64,000 nt of DNA from Gp6-AA40 sp035571515 (GCA_035571515.1 DATNCQ010000178.1:62001-126000), one strand, 5' to 3'; numbered from the stretch's first letter, positions 36,078-44,186 are shown. Made by a program: numbers and translations. Notes: generated by a model not told the origin, from the sequence alone.

Positions 36078-36815
36078 ATGCGTCTGAGTGCGGTTTCGGC
36101 GGCCCTCGTCCTCGCCCTTGCGGGATCGGCGCTCGCCCAGGAATACGTCGAGTTCACGAGCAAGGACGACCGGTTCGGCGTCACCTTCCCGGTGCAGCCG
36201 AAGGTCGAGCAGGTGATGTGGAAGTCGCAGTTCGGCTCCATGCTGCCCGCGCAGGTCTACAGCGCCGATTCCGGCAACAGCCACTTCAAGGTCACCGTCG
36301 TCGACTACGGCAACATCGAGGCGATCGCGACGGAGCGGTCCAAGTCGTGCCCGCCCGGTGCGGAAACGTGCAGGGGCGGCGGCAGTTCGACCGGGCTTGG
36401 TTACTGGAAGGCAGATCTCGCGGGTGCGGAGAAGTTCGCCACCTGGCAGTTCATGCAGCGCGACGCGAAGATCACGTACATGGCCTGGAACAACATCGAT
36501 CTGGTCGAAGGCACGATGATCTACATGACCAACGCCGACAAGTCGCGTACCTCCGCCGGCATCTACATGCACGAGAACAAGCTGTACATCCTCGAGGGGA
36601 CGGTGCCCGCCGGCTATCCCGAGCCCGGCTTCTTCCAGCAGTCGATTCGATGGCTCGACGAGAACGGCAACGGCATCCGCTATCAGACGCTCTATCACAA
36701 CGGGTTCCCGAAACCGCCGACGGGGCGCGGCGGCGCGCCGGGACCGGGCGCCGGACAGGGCCAGGGCGGTGGGCAGGGCGCCGGGCAGGGGCAGGGCACG
36801 CCGCAGGCGCGGTAG
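36078..36815 (+). CDS. exported protein of unknown function, tandem copy 1
   Basis: 245 residues. Signal peptide ends GSALAQ; the mature protein starts EYVEFTSKDDRFGVTFP and contains SHFKVTVVDYGNIEAIATE, a Cys pair in KSCPPGAETC, YMAWNNIDLVEGTM and a C-terminal Gly/Gln-rich tail of about 30 residues (GQGQGGGQGAGQGQG). The core is a single alpha/beta domain that I do not recognise; the two Cys may form a disulfide. The next gene is a clear paralogue, starting 10 bases downstream, so the pair arose by tandem duplication. A promoter-like pair sits directly upstream. Confidence 0.7.
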   Translation: MRLSAVSAALVLALAGSALAQEYVEFTSKDDRFGVTFPVQPKVEQVMWKSQFGSMLPAQVYSADSGNSHFKVTVVDYGNIEAIATERSKSCPPGAETCRGGGSSTGLGYWKADLAGAEKFATWQFMQRDAKITYMAWNNIDLVEGTMIYMTNADKSRTSAGIYMHENKLYILEGTVPAGYPEPGFFQQSIRWLDENGNGIRYQTLYHNGFPKPPTGRGGAPGPGAGQGQGGGQGAGQGQGTPQAR

Positions 36816-36825
36816 GGGAATCGTC

Positions 36826-37590
36826 ATGCGATTTGGGGTCTTGCTATTGGGATTTGGGATTTGGATCTTGGGATTTGGGATTTCCTCAGCGCAGGAGTAC
36901 GTCGAGTTCAAGAGCATGCAGGATCGCTTCTCGATCGTGTTTCCCGCGCAGCCGAAGGTCACCGACACGACCTACACGTCGGAGTTCAAGTCGGTGCTCC
37001 CCTCGCGCATCTACAGCGTGGACCAGGGACAGAGCCACTTCAAGGTGACGGTCGTCGACTACACCAACATCCAGGCGATCGCGACCGAAAAGGCGAAGGC
37101 CTGCCCGCCGGGTGCGGAAGCGTGCTCCGGCAACACGGGGTCGGGCAGTTCGACGGGCGCGGGCTACTGGAAGCCCGACATCGAGGGCGCGGTTATCCAC
37201 GCGACGTGGGAGCTGATGCAGCGCCCCGGCGAGAAGCCCGTGTATCTGGGCTGGGCCAACATGAACCTCGTCGAAGGCAACATGGTGAACCTCGTCAACG
37301 AGAAGGACAAGTCGCGCACGTCGGCCGCGATCTACATGCACGAGAACAAGCTGTACATCATCGAGGGAACGGTGCCAGCCGGCTACCCGGTGCCCGACTT
37401 CTTCCAGCAGTCGGTCGGCTGGCTCGATGAGAACGGCAGGGACATCCGCTATCTCACGATCTACCACAACGGATTTCCGAAGCCCGAAGTGCGCGCCCAG
37501 GGCGGTGGGGGACAGCGTGGTGGTGGACAGGGCGCCGCCGGCGCCAACGCGGCGGGCCGCGGAGGACGTGGAGGACGGGGGAATCAATGA
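36826..37590 (+). CDS. exported protein of unknown function, tandem copy 2
   Basis: 254 residues, paralogue of copy 1: EYVEFKSMQDRFSIVFPAQP, SHFKVTVVDYTNIQAIATEK, KACPPGAEAC, NMNLVEGNMV, KLYIIEGTVPAGYPVPDFF; it too ends in a Gly-rich tail (RGGRGGRGNQ). The signal peptide is peculiar: LLLGFGIWILGFGIS is encoded by iterated GGGATTTGG-like units, unlike copy 1, whose signal peptide has ordinary codons. The mature part starts just where the similarity to copy 1 begins, so the original leader seems to have been replaced by repeat DNA. Its stop overlaps the next start as ATGA. Confidence 0.7.
   Translation: MRFGVLLLGFGIWILGFGISSAQEYVEFKSMQDRFSIVFPAQPKVTDTTYTSEFKSVLPSRIYSVDQGQSHFKVTVVDYTNIQAIATEKAKACPPGAEACSGNTGSGSSTGAGYWKPDIEGAVIHATWELMQRPGEKPVYLGWANMNLVEGNMVNLVNEKDKSRTSAAIYMHENKLYIIEGTVPAGYPVPDFFQQSVGWLDENGRDIRYLTIYHNGFPKPEVRAQGGGGQRGGGQGAAGANAAGRGGRGGRGNQ
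36832..36888 (+). repeat. iterated GGGATTTGG-type repeat encoding a signal peptide
   Basis: Roughly six imperfect units of TTGGGATTT with TTGGATC and TTGGGGTC variants. It encodes residues 3-21 of the protein at 36826. Related short iterations (GGGAGTTGGGAATTGG) occur at 9139-9204. Confidence 0.65.
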
Positions 37591-38165
37591 GCAGACGTCT
37601 GAGCACCTTCCTGTTCCTCGCCGGCACGCTGGCGATGGCGATGACGCTCGCGACCGCCGTCGCGGGGCAGCAGCAGCCCGCCGAGGGGCGCGGCGGCGGA
37701 CGTGGACGCGGCGAGCCGCCGCCACCACCGGCGGCGCAGCCAGGGCATGGCCAGGGCAAGCTGGTGATCTGGGGCGACCTCGCCAGCTTCGACAAGCCGG
37801 GAACGGCGCCGACCCACTGCATCCTGACCAACCGCTTCAAGCGCGGCCAGCAGGTCGGCTTCCGCATGACCGCCATCGACGGCGGCACGGGCGAGACCGA
37901 GAACAGCACGACGATGGTGGTTCACGTCAACTACATGGGCCGGACCATCGACCTCCCGACGCGCTGGCGCGGCGTCGGCGGATTCCCGGCGGACGAGTAT
38001 CCACGGCAGCCGTCGGAGATGTGGACCGGCGTCTGGATCGTGCCGATGGACGCGCAGCCCGGGCGCCTCAGCTACACGGTGACCGCCACCGATCGCTTCG
38101 GCCGCACCGCGACCTTCAATCCGTTCATCAACGTCGTCCCGCAGTTGACCATCGTCGCGGAGTAG
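37587..38165 (+). CDS. exported protein with Ig-like fold, unknown function
   Basis: 192 residues. Signal peptide ends AVAGQ, followed by a Gly/Arg then Pro-rich linker (GGGRGRGEPPPPPAAQPG). The domain begins GKLVIWGDLASFDKPG and has a single Cys in THCILTNRFKRGQQVGFRM; WTGVWIVPMDAQPGRLSYTV and DRFGRTATFNPF close an immunoglobulin-like sandwich. I do not recognise the family. ATGA overlap with the upstream gene shows translation coupling, so it may bind to, or act with, the two preceding exported proteins. Confidence 0.68.
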   Translation: MSRRLSTFLFLAGTLAMAMTLATAVAGQQQPAEGRGGGRGRGEPPPPPAAQPGHGQGKLVIWGDLASFDKPGTAPTHCILTNRFKRGQQVGFRMTAIDGGTGETENSTTMVVHVNYMGRTIDLPTRWRGVGGFPADEYPRQPSEMWTGVWIVPMDAQPGRLSYTVTATDRFGRTATFNPFINVVPQLTIVAE

Positions 38166-38211
38166 CCACGAAGGCCTGACGGCCGGCACGAAGGTCACGA
38201 AGAAATACGAG

Positions 38212-38282
38212 CCACGAAGGAACGAAGATCACGAAGAAGAACCTATAAAGATTTTTCTTCGTGTCCTTCGTGTTCTTCGTGG
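38212..38282. terminator. CACGAAG/CTTCGTG hairpin between convergent genes
   Basis: Units of CACGAAG and relatives on the left (38212-38240) pair imperfectly with TTCTTCGTG, CCTTCGTG and TTCTTCGTGG on the right (38254-38282) around an AT-rich loop (CCTATAAAGATT). It lies between the Ig-like gene and the dihaem oxidoreductase, both reading towards it. Additional CACGAAGG units lie at 38166-38211. Confidence 0.5.
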
Positions 38283-38304
38283 TTCCCCTCTCCGACCTTC
38301 CCTT

Positions 38305-39519
38305 CTACAACGACGACAGGAACGCCAGCAGCGCCTCCTGATCGTCCACGCTCAGGTTCCGGAAGCGGAGGCGCGCCGCGGCCGCTTCGTTGTCGTGACG
38401 CAGGATCGCGTTGGTGAACGTCAGCGACGCGGCGTCGTGCATGAAGCGGTCGTGCGTCCGCAGGCCCCACAGCGGCGGCGTTCGCAGTTTGTTCGCGGGC
38501 GCGGGTGCCTGCACGATGCCGTCGCCGGTGCCGACGTCGTGCAGCAGGAAGTCGCTGAACGGGTGAATCGTCTTGTTGCCGAGCGCGGCGGGCACGACGA
38601 GCGCCCCGCCGTTGATGGCCGTCCCGGCGGGGGCGGTGGTAATTGACGTCACGTGGCAGATGTTGCAGCCGATGGCGCCGAACAGGCGTTCGCCGCGCTG
38701 GGCTTCCGGCGTGATCGACAGGTCCGGATCGCGTGCCGGAGCCATGGTCGAGCGCATGAACTGCGCGAAGGTCTCGACGTCGTCACCGTCGTCCTCGGGA
38801 TCCGCGACGCGGTCGTACAGCGCGACCGAACGCCCGTTGGTCGTGTTCTCGACCCGCTGCAGCGGGCTCGTGATCCCCATCTCGTTGAGGTAGGCATCGG
38901 CCGCGAACGACTGCAGGCTCGCGTGCTGATCCTTCCACCCGAACCTGCCCACGCGGAGCGCGCCGCCCGCTTCACCGACGGCGACACGGATGGCCTGGCC
39001 GGCAATGGCGCCGCCACTGAGTCCAGGCTGCCGCGCGGCGATCGCCAGCAGCGTATTGCTGTCGATCGCTTCGACGAACCCGTCGCCGAGCGTGTTCAGG
39101 GACGTCCGCAGCGTGCGCGTCTCGTTCCCCGACAGCACATGTTCCTGCGCGGTGGCGTCGATGGCTCGGCTGTGAATCAGCGACCCGCCGGGATGATCGA
39201 AGAAGCGCCCGAAGCTGTTCGTGTGGCCGGCACGAACCTCGGTGATCTGGCTGACGCCGCCGCTCACCGGGTTCTGGTGGCACTCGCCGCACGACTGCGC
39301 GTTGTAGACGGGGCCGAGGCCTTCGGCGATCGACTCCTGCTCGTTGAAGACCTCACGCGCGGCGTCGAACGCCGCCTGGGTGAGGACGCCGTTGGTCAGA
39401 TCGGAGAAACCGGTCAGCGCGTCCGGCAGGTCCGCCGTCGATACGGCTCGCGGAACGATGGCCCATGCGGCGGCCATCATCCATGCTGCAATGGTGACAA
39501 TCGACAGTCGTGGTTTCAT
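38305..39519 (-). CDS. dihaem oxidoreductase (DHOR-type), exported
   Basis: 404 residues with a signal peptide (TIAAWMMAAAWAIV). Haem sites are Cys77-Gly-Glu-Cys80-His81 and Cys285-Asn-Ile-Cys288-His289, with ITEVRAGHTNSFGRFFDHPGG and PLWGLRTHDRFMHDA as typical conserved stretches of the putative dihaem oxidoreductase family, distantly like MauG. Such proteins are periplasmic; their reactions are mostly unassigned. GGAGGAG lies before the ATG at 39519, and a longer upstream frame is not supported. No partner gene is adjacent on this strand; the divergent neighbour is a small membrane protein. Confidence 0.83.
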   Translation of the reverse strand: MKPRLSIVTIAAWMMAAAWAIVPRAVSTADLPDALTGFSDLTNGVLTQAAFDAAREVFNEQESIAEGLGPVYNAQSCGECHQNPVSGGVSQITEVRAGHTNSFGRFFDHPGGSLIHSRAIDATAQEHVLSGNETRTLRTSLNTLGDGFVEAIDSNTLLAIAARQPGLSGGAIAGQAIRVAVGEAGGALRVGRFGWKDQHASLQSFAADAYLNEMGITSPLQRVENTTNGRSVALYDRVADPEDDGDDVETFAQFMRSTMAPARDPDLSITPEAQRGERLFGAIGCNICHVTSITTAPAGTAINGGALVVPAALGNKTIHPFSDFLLHDVGTGDGIVQAPAPANKLRTPPLWGLRTHDRFMHDAASLTFTNAILRHDNEAAAARLRFRNLSVDDQEALLAFLSSL

Positions 39520-39666
39520 ATCGCTCCTCCGTTTCGTATGCGCACACGCGCGCACACGTCCGTCGTCAACGTGAAGGGGGGAGCTTCGCTGTCGTGGAAG
39601 TAAACGGGGGGGACGCGTGGGGCCCTGGGAGGAGCCGAACGATCCCACACGCGCACGCGAAGAGCA

Positions 39667-39699
39667 ACTTCATAGTTGCTCCACAATCGCTTGCCACAC
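39667..39699 (+). promoter_or_regulatory. three 11-base direct repeats, probable OmpR-type operator
   Basis: ACTTCATAGTT, GCTCCACAATC and GCTTGCCACAC follow each other with an exact period of 11 bases, 24 to 56 bases before the ATG at 39723. An 11-base period places the half-sites on one face of the helix, as expected for OmpR/PhoB-type regulators. The middle part, CTCCACAAT, recurs before the two-component genes at 44268. Confidence 0.5.
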
Positions 39700-39722
39700 T
39701 TTCTTCATGAAGGAGGAAGGTG

Positions 39723-40151
39723 ATGGAACGCGAATCTGTAATCAGGCGGTGGGCGATCGTGATGCTGGCGCTCGTCGCCGCGGCGGCGATCGGTACAATT
39801 GCGTATCAGGCGGGAGTGTCACGGGGAATCGCCCTACAACCGCCGCCCGCGGTGACGGCTCCGGCGACGCCCGGCGGCGCACAGGCGGCGCCGCTGCCGC
39901 CGTACCCGTATTACCCGTACGGCTATTACCGGCCGTGGCGGGTCGGGTTCTTCGGACCGCTGCTGACGATCCTGTTCTTCGTGTTCGTACTGCGCGTGAT
40001 TTTCTCGGGACTGTTCGGATGGGGATGGCGCAGGCGGTGGCGGTACTACGGTTACCCCGATGACGGGCCGTCGCGGTTCGATGAATGGCACCGGCGCGCG
40101 CACGCCCGGATGCACGACGACCGCGGTCCGGCGGCGCCGACCAGCGTCTGA
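39723..40151 (+). CDS. small membrane protein with Pro/Tyr-rich loop
   Basis: 142 residues. One membrane helix near the N-terminus (IVMLALVAAAAIGTIAY), then a Pro/Tyr-rich region (PPYPYYPYGYYRPWR), a second helix (FFGPLLTILFFVFVLRVIF) and an Arg/Trp-rich C-terminus (GWGWRRRWRYYG) ending in an acidic/His stretch. The family is unnamed as far as I can tell; similar proteins lie beside two-component systems in other bacteria. AGGAGG lies six bases before the ATG at 39723 (GTG at 39720 is less likely). The 11-base repeats upstream suggest control by the two-component system at 44268-46057. Confidence 0.65.
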   Translation: MERESVIRRWAIVMLALVAAAAIGTIAYQAGVSRGIALQPPPAVTAPATPGGAQAAPLPPYPYYPYGYYRPWRVGFFGPLLTILFFVFVLRVIFSGLFGWGWRRRWRYYGYPDDGPSRFDEWHRRAHARMHDDRGPAAPTSV

Positions 40152-40156
40152 CTCGA

Positions 40157-40891
40157 TTAGCGGTGGGCGACGGCGGCGGCCGCGTGGAGCACGCGCGCCG
40201 CGTAATGCACGTGCAGCGGCGACGGGTGAATCGCCAGCCAGGCGAGGTACGACCACGCCGCCGCGCTCACCGCGCGCATCCGGCGGAACAACCGCAGGCC
40301 GACGACGCGCAGCGCGAGCACGGTTTCGGTGGGCTCGAAGCCGAACCGGAGGTGGGTGCGCAGCGACGGCCAGTTGCCGTAGTCGACGAACGTGAGGACA
40401 CCGCGCTTGCCGCAGCCGGCCATCCACTCCGCCAGGTGCGCCTTGAAGCGGAGCCAGATGCCCGTGTTGCGGTACGCCGGATCGATGTAGGCGTCGTAGG
40501 CGTAGATGTAGCCGCCGGGGATTGTGATGGCGTATCCCCATGCCGTCTCGCGATGGACCGGGTTGTCGGAGAACCACTCGTAGCCGACGACCCGGCCGTT
40601 GACGACCGCGACGATGCAGCGGTCGCCTTCGGCGAACCGCGCGCGGAAGAGCGACGTCTTGTCCTGGAGCGCCGCGAGCGCGGCAAGGTCGTTCGCGGTC
40701 GCGAACCGGACGCGTGCATCCCCGCGCAGCATGGCGCGCGGAACCATGGGCACGCGATCCAGCTGCAGAAAACAGAGCTTGCCGACGTCAACCGGCCGCA
40801 GCGGCACGCGGCGCAGCACTTTCTGGGCGAGCAGCAGCCGCGGCGTGCGGGCCAGCGTCAACGCGCGTTCGGTCAGCGACCCCCACGTCAT
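40157..40891 (-). CDS. GNAT-family N-acyltransferase-like protein
   Basis: 244 residues. The middle carries a GNAT core: RFATANDLAALAALQD at the start, IVAVVNGRVVGYEWF, GYIYAYDAYIDPAYRNTGIWLRFKAHL as the acyl-CoA or acyl-carrier binding region, and LRTHLRFGFEPTETV. An N-terminal extension and a hydrophobic C-terminal end (AAAWSYLAWLAIH) are unusual. The ATG overlaps the stop of an acyl carrier protein gene (ATGA), which suggests the acyl donor is that carrier rather than CoA. The acceptor is unknown; a cell-envelope or glycan amine is plausible. Confidence 0.72.
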   Translation of the reverse strand: MTWGSLTERALTLARTPRLLLAQKVLRRVPLRPVDVGKLCFLQLDRVPMVPRAMLRGDARVRFATANDLAALAALQDKTSLFRARFAEGDRCIVAVVNGRVVGYEWFSDNPVHRETAWGYAITIPGGYIYAYDAYIDPAYRNTGIWLRFKAHLAEWMAGCGKRGVLTFVDYGNWPSLRTHLRFGFEPTETVLALRVVGLRLFRRMRAVSAAAWSYLAWLAIHPSPLHVHYAARVLHAAAAVAHR

Positions 40892-41160
40892 GCGGCGCAC
40901 GACTGCTGGCGCTGCTTGCGCTCGAGGAAACGCGCGACCTTCTCGACCGAGTCGAGGTTGTCGGGGACGAGCTCCGCGTCGGCTATCTCGATGCCATAGC
41001 GCTCCTGGAGGTGGCAGACGAGTTCGAGGATGCCTGTCGAATCGACGATACCGCGTTCCTGGAATGAGTCGTCGTTGCTGAAGGCGAAGCGGCCCGAGGC
41101 ATCTCCGAAGAGAAAGTTATCGATGACGAACGTCCGCAATTCCTGTAGCAGGGGTTCCAT
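40888..41160 (-). CDS. acyl carrier protein
   Basis: 90 residues with the phosphopantetheine attachment motif DSTGILEL at Ser41 and the acidic four-helix pattern of ACPs (RYGIEIADAELVPDNLDSVEKVARFLERK). It is not the fatty-acid ACP, since no fab genes are near, and its attachment site reads DST rather than DSL. The overlap with the acyltransferase gene points to a dedicated two-protein transfer system. Stand-alone ACP and acyltransferase pairs are known in polysaccharide and exosortase loci, but none is visible here. Confidence 0.82.
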   Translation of the reverse strand: MEPLLQELRTFVIDNFLFGDASGRFAFSNDDSFQERGIVDSTGILELVCHLQERYGIEIADAELVPDNLDSVEKVARFLERKQRQQSCAA

Positions 41161-41302
41161 GGCCTACCGTCGTGAAAAGAAGGTTGATGAACAAGGGGAG
41201 GATGAGTTGGGTCAAGATGATCGCTCCACATGCCGCCTCGACCTTGAGCAAATGGTTCGCCAACTTTTTCCGGCATCAAATCCTCCGTATTAGGGGAGTC
41301 AT

Positions 41303-42217
41303 ATGCCCTTTAGTGCTACGACCGTTCCCACTGCCGCGCTTAGCGGCACCTTTCTCCTCGGCGGGGACCTGCCGGTTCATCGTCTGGGATTCGGCGCGAT
41401 GCGCATCACAGGGGACGGTGTCTGGGGTCCCCCGGCCGACAAGCCGGAAGCGCTTGCCACGCTGCGGCGCGCGATGGAGCTGCAGATCACGCTCATCGAC
41501 ACCGCGGAATCCTACGGTCCGCGGGTGAGCGAGGAGCTGATCGCCGAAGCGCTGCAGCCATATCCCTCCGGGCTCGTGATCGCCACGAAGGGCGGCTACG
41601 ACCGCAGCGGTCCGCACCAGTGGGAGGTGAATGCGCACCCGAAGCGGCTTCGCGAGGAGCTCGACGGCAGCCTGCGCCGGCTGCGCGTGGATCGCATCGA
41701 CCTCTATCAGCTGCATCGCATCGATCCGAAGGTGCCGGAGGTCGATCAATTCGGCTTCCTGCAGGAGGCGCAGCGGCAGGGGAAGATCCGGCACGTCGGC
41801 CTGTCCGAGGTGAACGTCGCGCAGATCGATCGCGCGCGGCGCTTCTTCCCCGTGGCCTCGGTGCAGAACCAGTACAACCTGGTCGATCGCGACTGGGACG
41901 AGGTCGTCGACTACTGCGAGCGCGAGCGCATCGCGTTCATCCCGTGGTATCCGCTGCAGGCGGGAGAGGTCGCCAGGAAGGGCGTCAAGCAGAGCGTGCG
42001 CAGGATGCTGGGGCGTGCCCCGCGCGCGAGCAGCGGGCTGGCAGCGATCGCGAAGCGCCATAACGCCACACCCGCGCAGATCGCGCTCGCATGGCTGCTG
42101 CGCCGCGCGACGGTGATGCTGCCGATTCCGGGGACGTCGCGGCGGAAACACCTGGAGGAGAATGTCGCCGCTTCGGCCGTCGCGCTGACGGACGAGGATT
42201 TCGCCGCGCTGACGTAA
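41303..42217 (+). CDS. aldo/keto reductase
   Basis: 304 residues, TIM-barrel reductase with the full catalytic tetrad: Asp66 and Tyr71 in LIDTAESYGP, Lys96 in IATKGGYDR, and His138 in LYQLHRID. GLSEVNVAQI and SVQNQYNLVDR are the following conserved blocks, and IPGTSRRKHLEENV binds the NADPH phosphate. It reduces aldehydes or ketones in the cytosol; the substrate is open. Closest in style to the YajO/oxidoreductase group. The gene stands alone between divergent ACP and a secreted-protein gene. The start lacks a strong ribosome binding site (TTAGGGGAG about 9 bases ahead is fair). Confidence 0.88.
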   Translation: MPFSATTVPTAALSGTFLLGGDLPVHRLGFGAMRITGDGVWGPPADKPEALATLRRAMELQITLIDTAESYGPRVSEELIAEALQPYPSGLVIATKGGYDRSGPHQWEVNAHPKRLREELDGSLRRLRVDRIDLYQLHRIDPKVPEVDQFGFLQEAQRQGKIRHVGLSEVNVAQIDRARRFFPVASVQNQYNLVDRDWDEVVDYCERERIAFIPWYPLQAGEVARKGVKQSVRRMLGRAPRASSGLAAIAKRHNATPAQIALAWLLRRATVMLPIPGTSRRKHLEENVAASAVALTDEDFAALT

Positions 42218-42250
42218 CGGGCTTCCCACCCGCGACGCCTTCCGGGGCTT

Positions 42251-42282
42251 GCCCGCCGTAGCTCGTCAGAGCGAAGGCGGGC
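42251..42282. repeat. hairpin repeat GCCCGCC...GGCGGGC
   Basis: Seven-base outer arms GCCCGCC and GGCGGGC and four-base inner arms GCTC and GAGC (sequence GTAGCTCGTCAGAGCGAA between them). Placed just after the aldo/keto reductase, where it can serve as a terminator. It differs from the GGCGGACCT family. Confidence 0.55.
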
Positions 42283-42307
42283 TCGTCTCTTGCTCCCGCC
42301 GCGCTTC

Positions 42308-44173
42308 GTGACCTCACCCATACGGCTAAGGCTCAGCCTTTTTCTCCTCCTGATATACGGCGTCGCCACGCCGTCGCGCGCGCAGACACAGATGACGTGG
42401 AGCAATGTCATTAATGCCACCGTCACCGGCACGATCGTGCAGAAGACGACCGGGTGTGACGGCTGCCAGGACGGTGGCGCGGCGTCAGTGGAACAGTTGA
42501 GCACCGACGGCTATGTCGAATTCACGGTCGGCGAGCTCAACACGATGTGGATGGCCGGTCTCAGCCACGGCGACGATGACACGACGTACGCCGACATCGA
42601 TTTCGGGTTCCGCTTCAACGGCGGCGGAGGGGCCGATGTGCTCGAAAACGGCGTCTACGCCGGCGGCGACACGCCGTACGCGGCCGGCGACGTGTTTCGG
42701 ATCTCGATTGCGAACGGACGCGTGCAGTACAGCAGGAACGGCCACTACCTGATGGAGAGCGCGCACGTTCCGCAACTGCCGCTGCTGCTCGATTCGTCGC
42801 TCCTCAGCATGGGCGCGTCGATTCGCGACGCCGTGATCGCCGTGGCGCCCCCGCCTCCTCCCGGCGGCGGCTTCACGGAGAAGGCGGGCTCGCCGCAGCT
42901 GCGCGCGCGCTTTTCGGCCTCCACGATCGCGGCCTTCCTGCCGGCCGATGGCGCGACAGGGGCGTTCACCTTCCCCGCGCCCTACAACACCGACGCGGTG
43001 CGGCTGACGAGCGCGAGCGACTGCGCCGGTGGTGCTGATTGTCTCTGGTATGTCGGCTACTCGTACTGGCGCAACATCAACAACCATGTCGGGAGCCGCT
43101 ACATGTACGTCTTCCTCGGCACCGACACGAACCGCGGCGGCGCCGGCCCGACGCTGCTGCGCTACGACAAGACGACCGACGCCGTCCGCAATCTCGGTGC
43201 GCTGTTCGGCGAGAACAGCCCCTACCACTGGAGCACGGGCGAGGGGTGGTACTTCAGCGGCACGCAGCCGACCAAGCTGTACACCTTCCTCGTTGGCGGC
43301 ACGACGTTGCGCCGCTATGACGTGCTGACGCGAAAATTCGATCGGAAGCCGGCAATCGACCTGAACGCGTGCCCGCGTCCGGCGATCTGCCCGGCCGAGG
43401 CGCAGTACCTGACGCAGCCGCATTCGAGCGATGACGACCGCGTGCATTCGGCGTCGGTCCAGAACGCCGACTGGCAGCGTATCGGATGCGTCGTCTCGCG
43501 CCCGTCAGGCGTCGTCTACGTGGCGTCGCCAGACGGGTTCGTCTTCGACGAGTGCCACATCGACAAGTCAGGCCGCTGGCTGGCGATGCTCGAGGGGCGG
43601 ACGGACGGCTCGCGCGTCAATCGCATCATCGATCTCGCGACGGGACAGCAATCGGTCATCGAGGGTGTCAACGGGGCGCTCGGCCACCTCGACATGGGGT
43701 ACGGCTACGCGGTCGGCGCGGACAACTACAACGGCCTGCCGAACGCGACGATTCTCCTGAAGTTCCCGGTGACGAGCACCGAGCGGCCCATCGGTCCCGT
43801 CGTGCATTACAACAAGCGTTGGGACATCGCGGCCGCCAACCACGTCGCGCACGGCAACGCCGTCGCGGGCGCGCCCGAGTCGCAATACGCGTGCGGCAGC
43901 AATGCGAGCGCGACGCCTGACATGGCCGACGAGATCGTCTGCTTCCCGCTCGACCCGAACCGGAACACCGACGGCTCGCTCGACGTGCTCGTTGTCGGCC
44001 AGGTGATGACCGACCCGAACGCGCCGGGCGGCGGCAGCGAGGACTACGCGAAGCGGCCGAAGGGGAACCTCGATGTCACCGGCCGTTATTTCATCTGGAC
44101 CACCAACCTTGGCGGGGACCGGCTGGACGCGTTCATCGTGAAGATTCCCGCGGAGCGCCTGACCCCTCCATAA
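42308..44173 (+). CDS. secreted two-domain protein: lectin/SPRY-like domain plus beta-propeller-like domain
   Basis: About 621 residues. A signal peptide (SLFLLLIYGVATPSRAQ) is followed by a beta-sandwich of about 150 residues (WSNVINATVTGTIVQKT, GYVEFTVGELNTMWMAGLS, VFRISIANGRVQYSRNGHY) that resembles SPRY/concanavalin-type domains. A Pro-rich linker (APPPPPGGG) leads to a C-terminal 400-residue region with repeated strands and several Cys pairs (SASDCAGGADC, ACPRPAICP), probably a propeller. Function unknown; it may bind sugars at the cell surface. The start is unsure: GTG at 42308 gives a good signal peptide, TTG at 42290 is the alternative. Neither has a clear ribosome binding site. Confidence 0.6.
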   Translation: MTSPIRLRLSLFLLLIYGVATPSRAQTQMTWSNVINATVTGTIVQKTTGCDGCQDGGAASVEQLSTDGYVEFTVGELNTMWMAGLSHGDDDTTYADIDFGFRFNGGGGADVLENGVYAGGDTPYAAGDVFRISIANGRVQYSRNGHYLMESAHVPQLPLLLDSSLLSMGASIRDAVIAVAPPPPPGGGFTEKAGSPQLRARFSASTIAAFLPADGATGAFTFPAPYNTDAVRLTSASDCAGGADCLWYVGYSYWRNINNHVGSRYMYVFLGTDTNRGGAGPTLLRYDKTTDAVRNLGALFGENSPYHWSTGEGWYFSGTQPTKLYTFLVGGTTLRRYDVLTRKFDRKPAIDLNACPRPAICPAEAQYLTQPHSSDDDRVHSASVQNADWQRIGCVVSRPSGVVYVASPDGFVFDECHIDKSGRWLAMLEGRTDGSRVNRIIDLATGQQSVIEGVNGALGHLDMGYGYAVGADNYNGLPNATILLKFPVTSTERPIGPVVHYNKRWDIAAANHVAHGNAVAGAPESQYACGSNASATPDMADEIVCFPLDPNRNTDGSLDVLVVGQVMTDPNAPGGGSEDYAKRPKGNLDVTGRYFIWTTNLGGDRLDAFIVKIPAERLTPP

Positions 44174-44186
44174 TTCCTCCACAATG
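44165..44186 (+). promoter_or_regulatory. two 11-base direct repeats upstream of the two-component genes
   Basis: CCTCCATAATT and CCTCCACAATG in tandem with an 11-base period, overlapping the stop codon of the preceding gene and 82 bases ahead of the response-regulator ATG. They match the repeats at 39667-39699 (shared CATA-TT-CTCCACAAT), as expected for autoregulation. Confidence 0.5.

Noticed and set aside
40157..41160. A polyketide or non-ribosomal peptide cluster.
   Set aside because: Only one ACP and one acyltransferase; no synthase or thioesterase genes.
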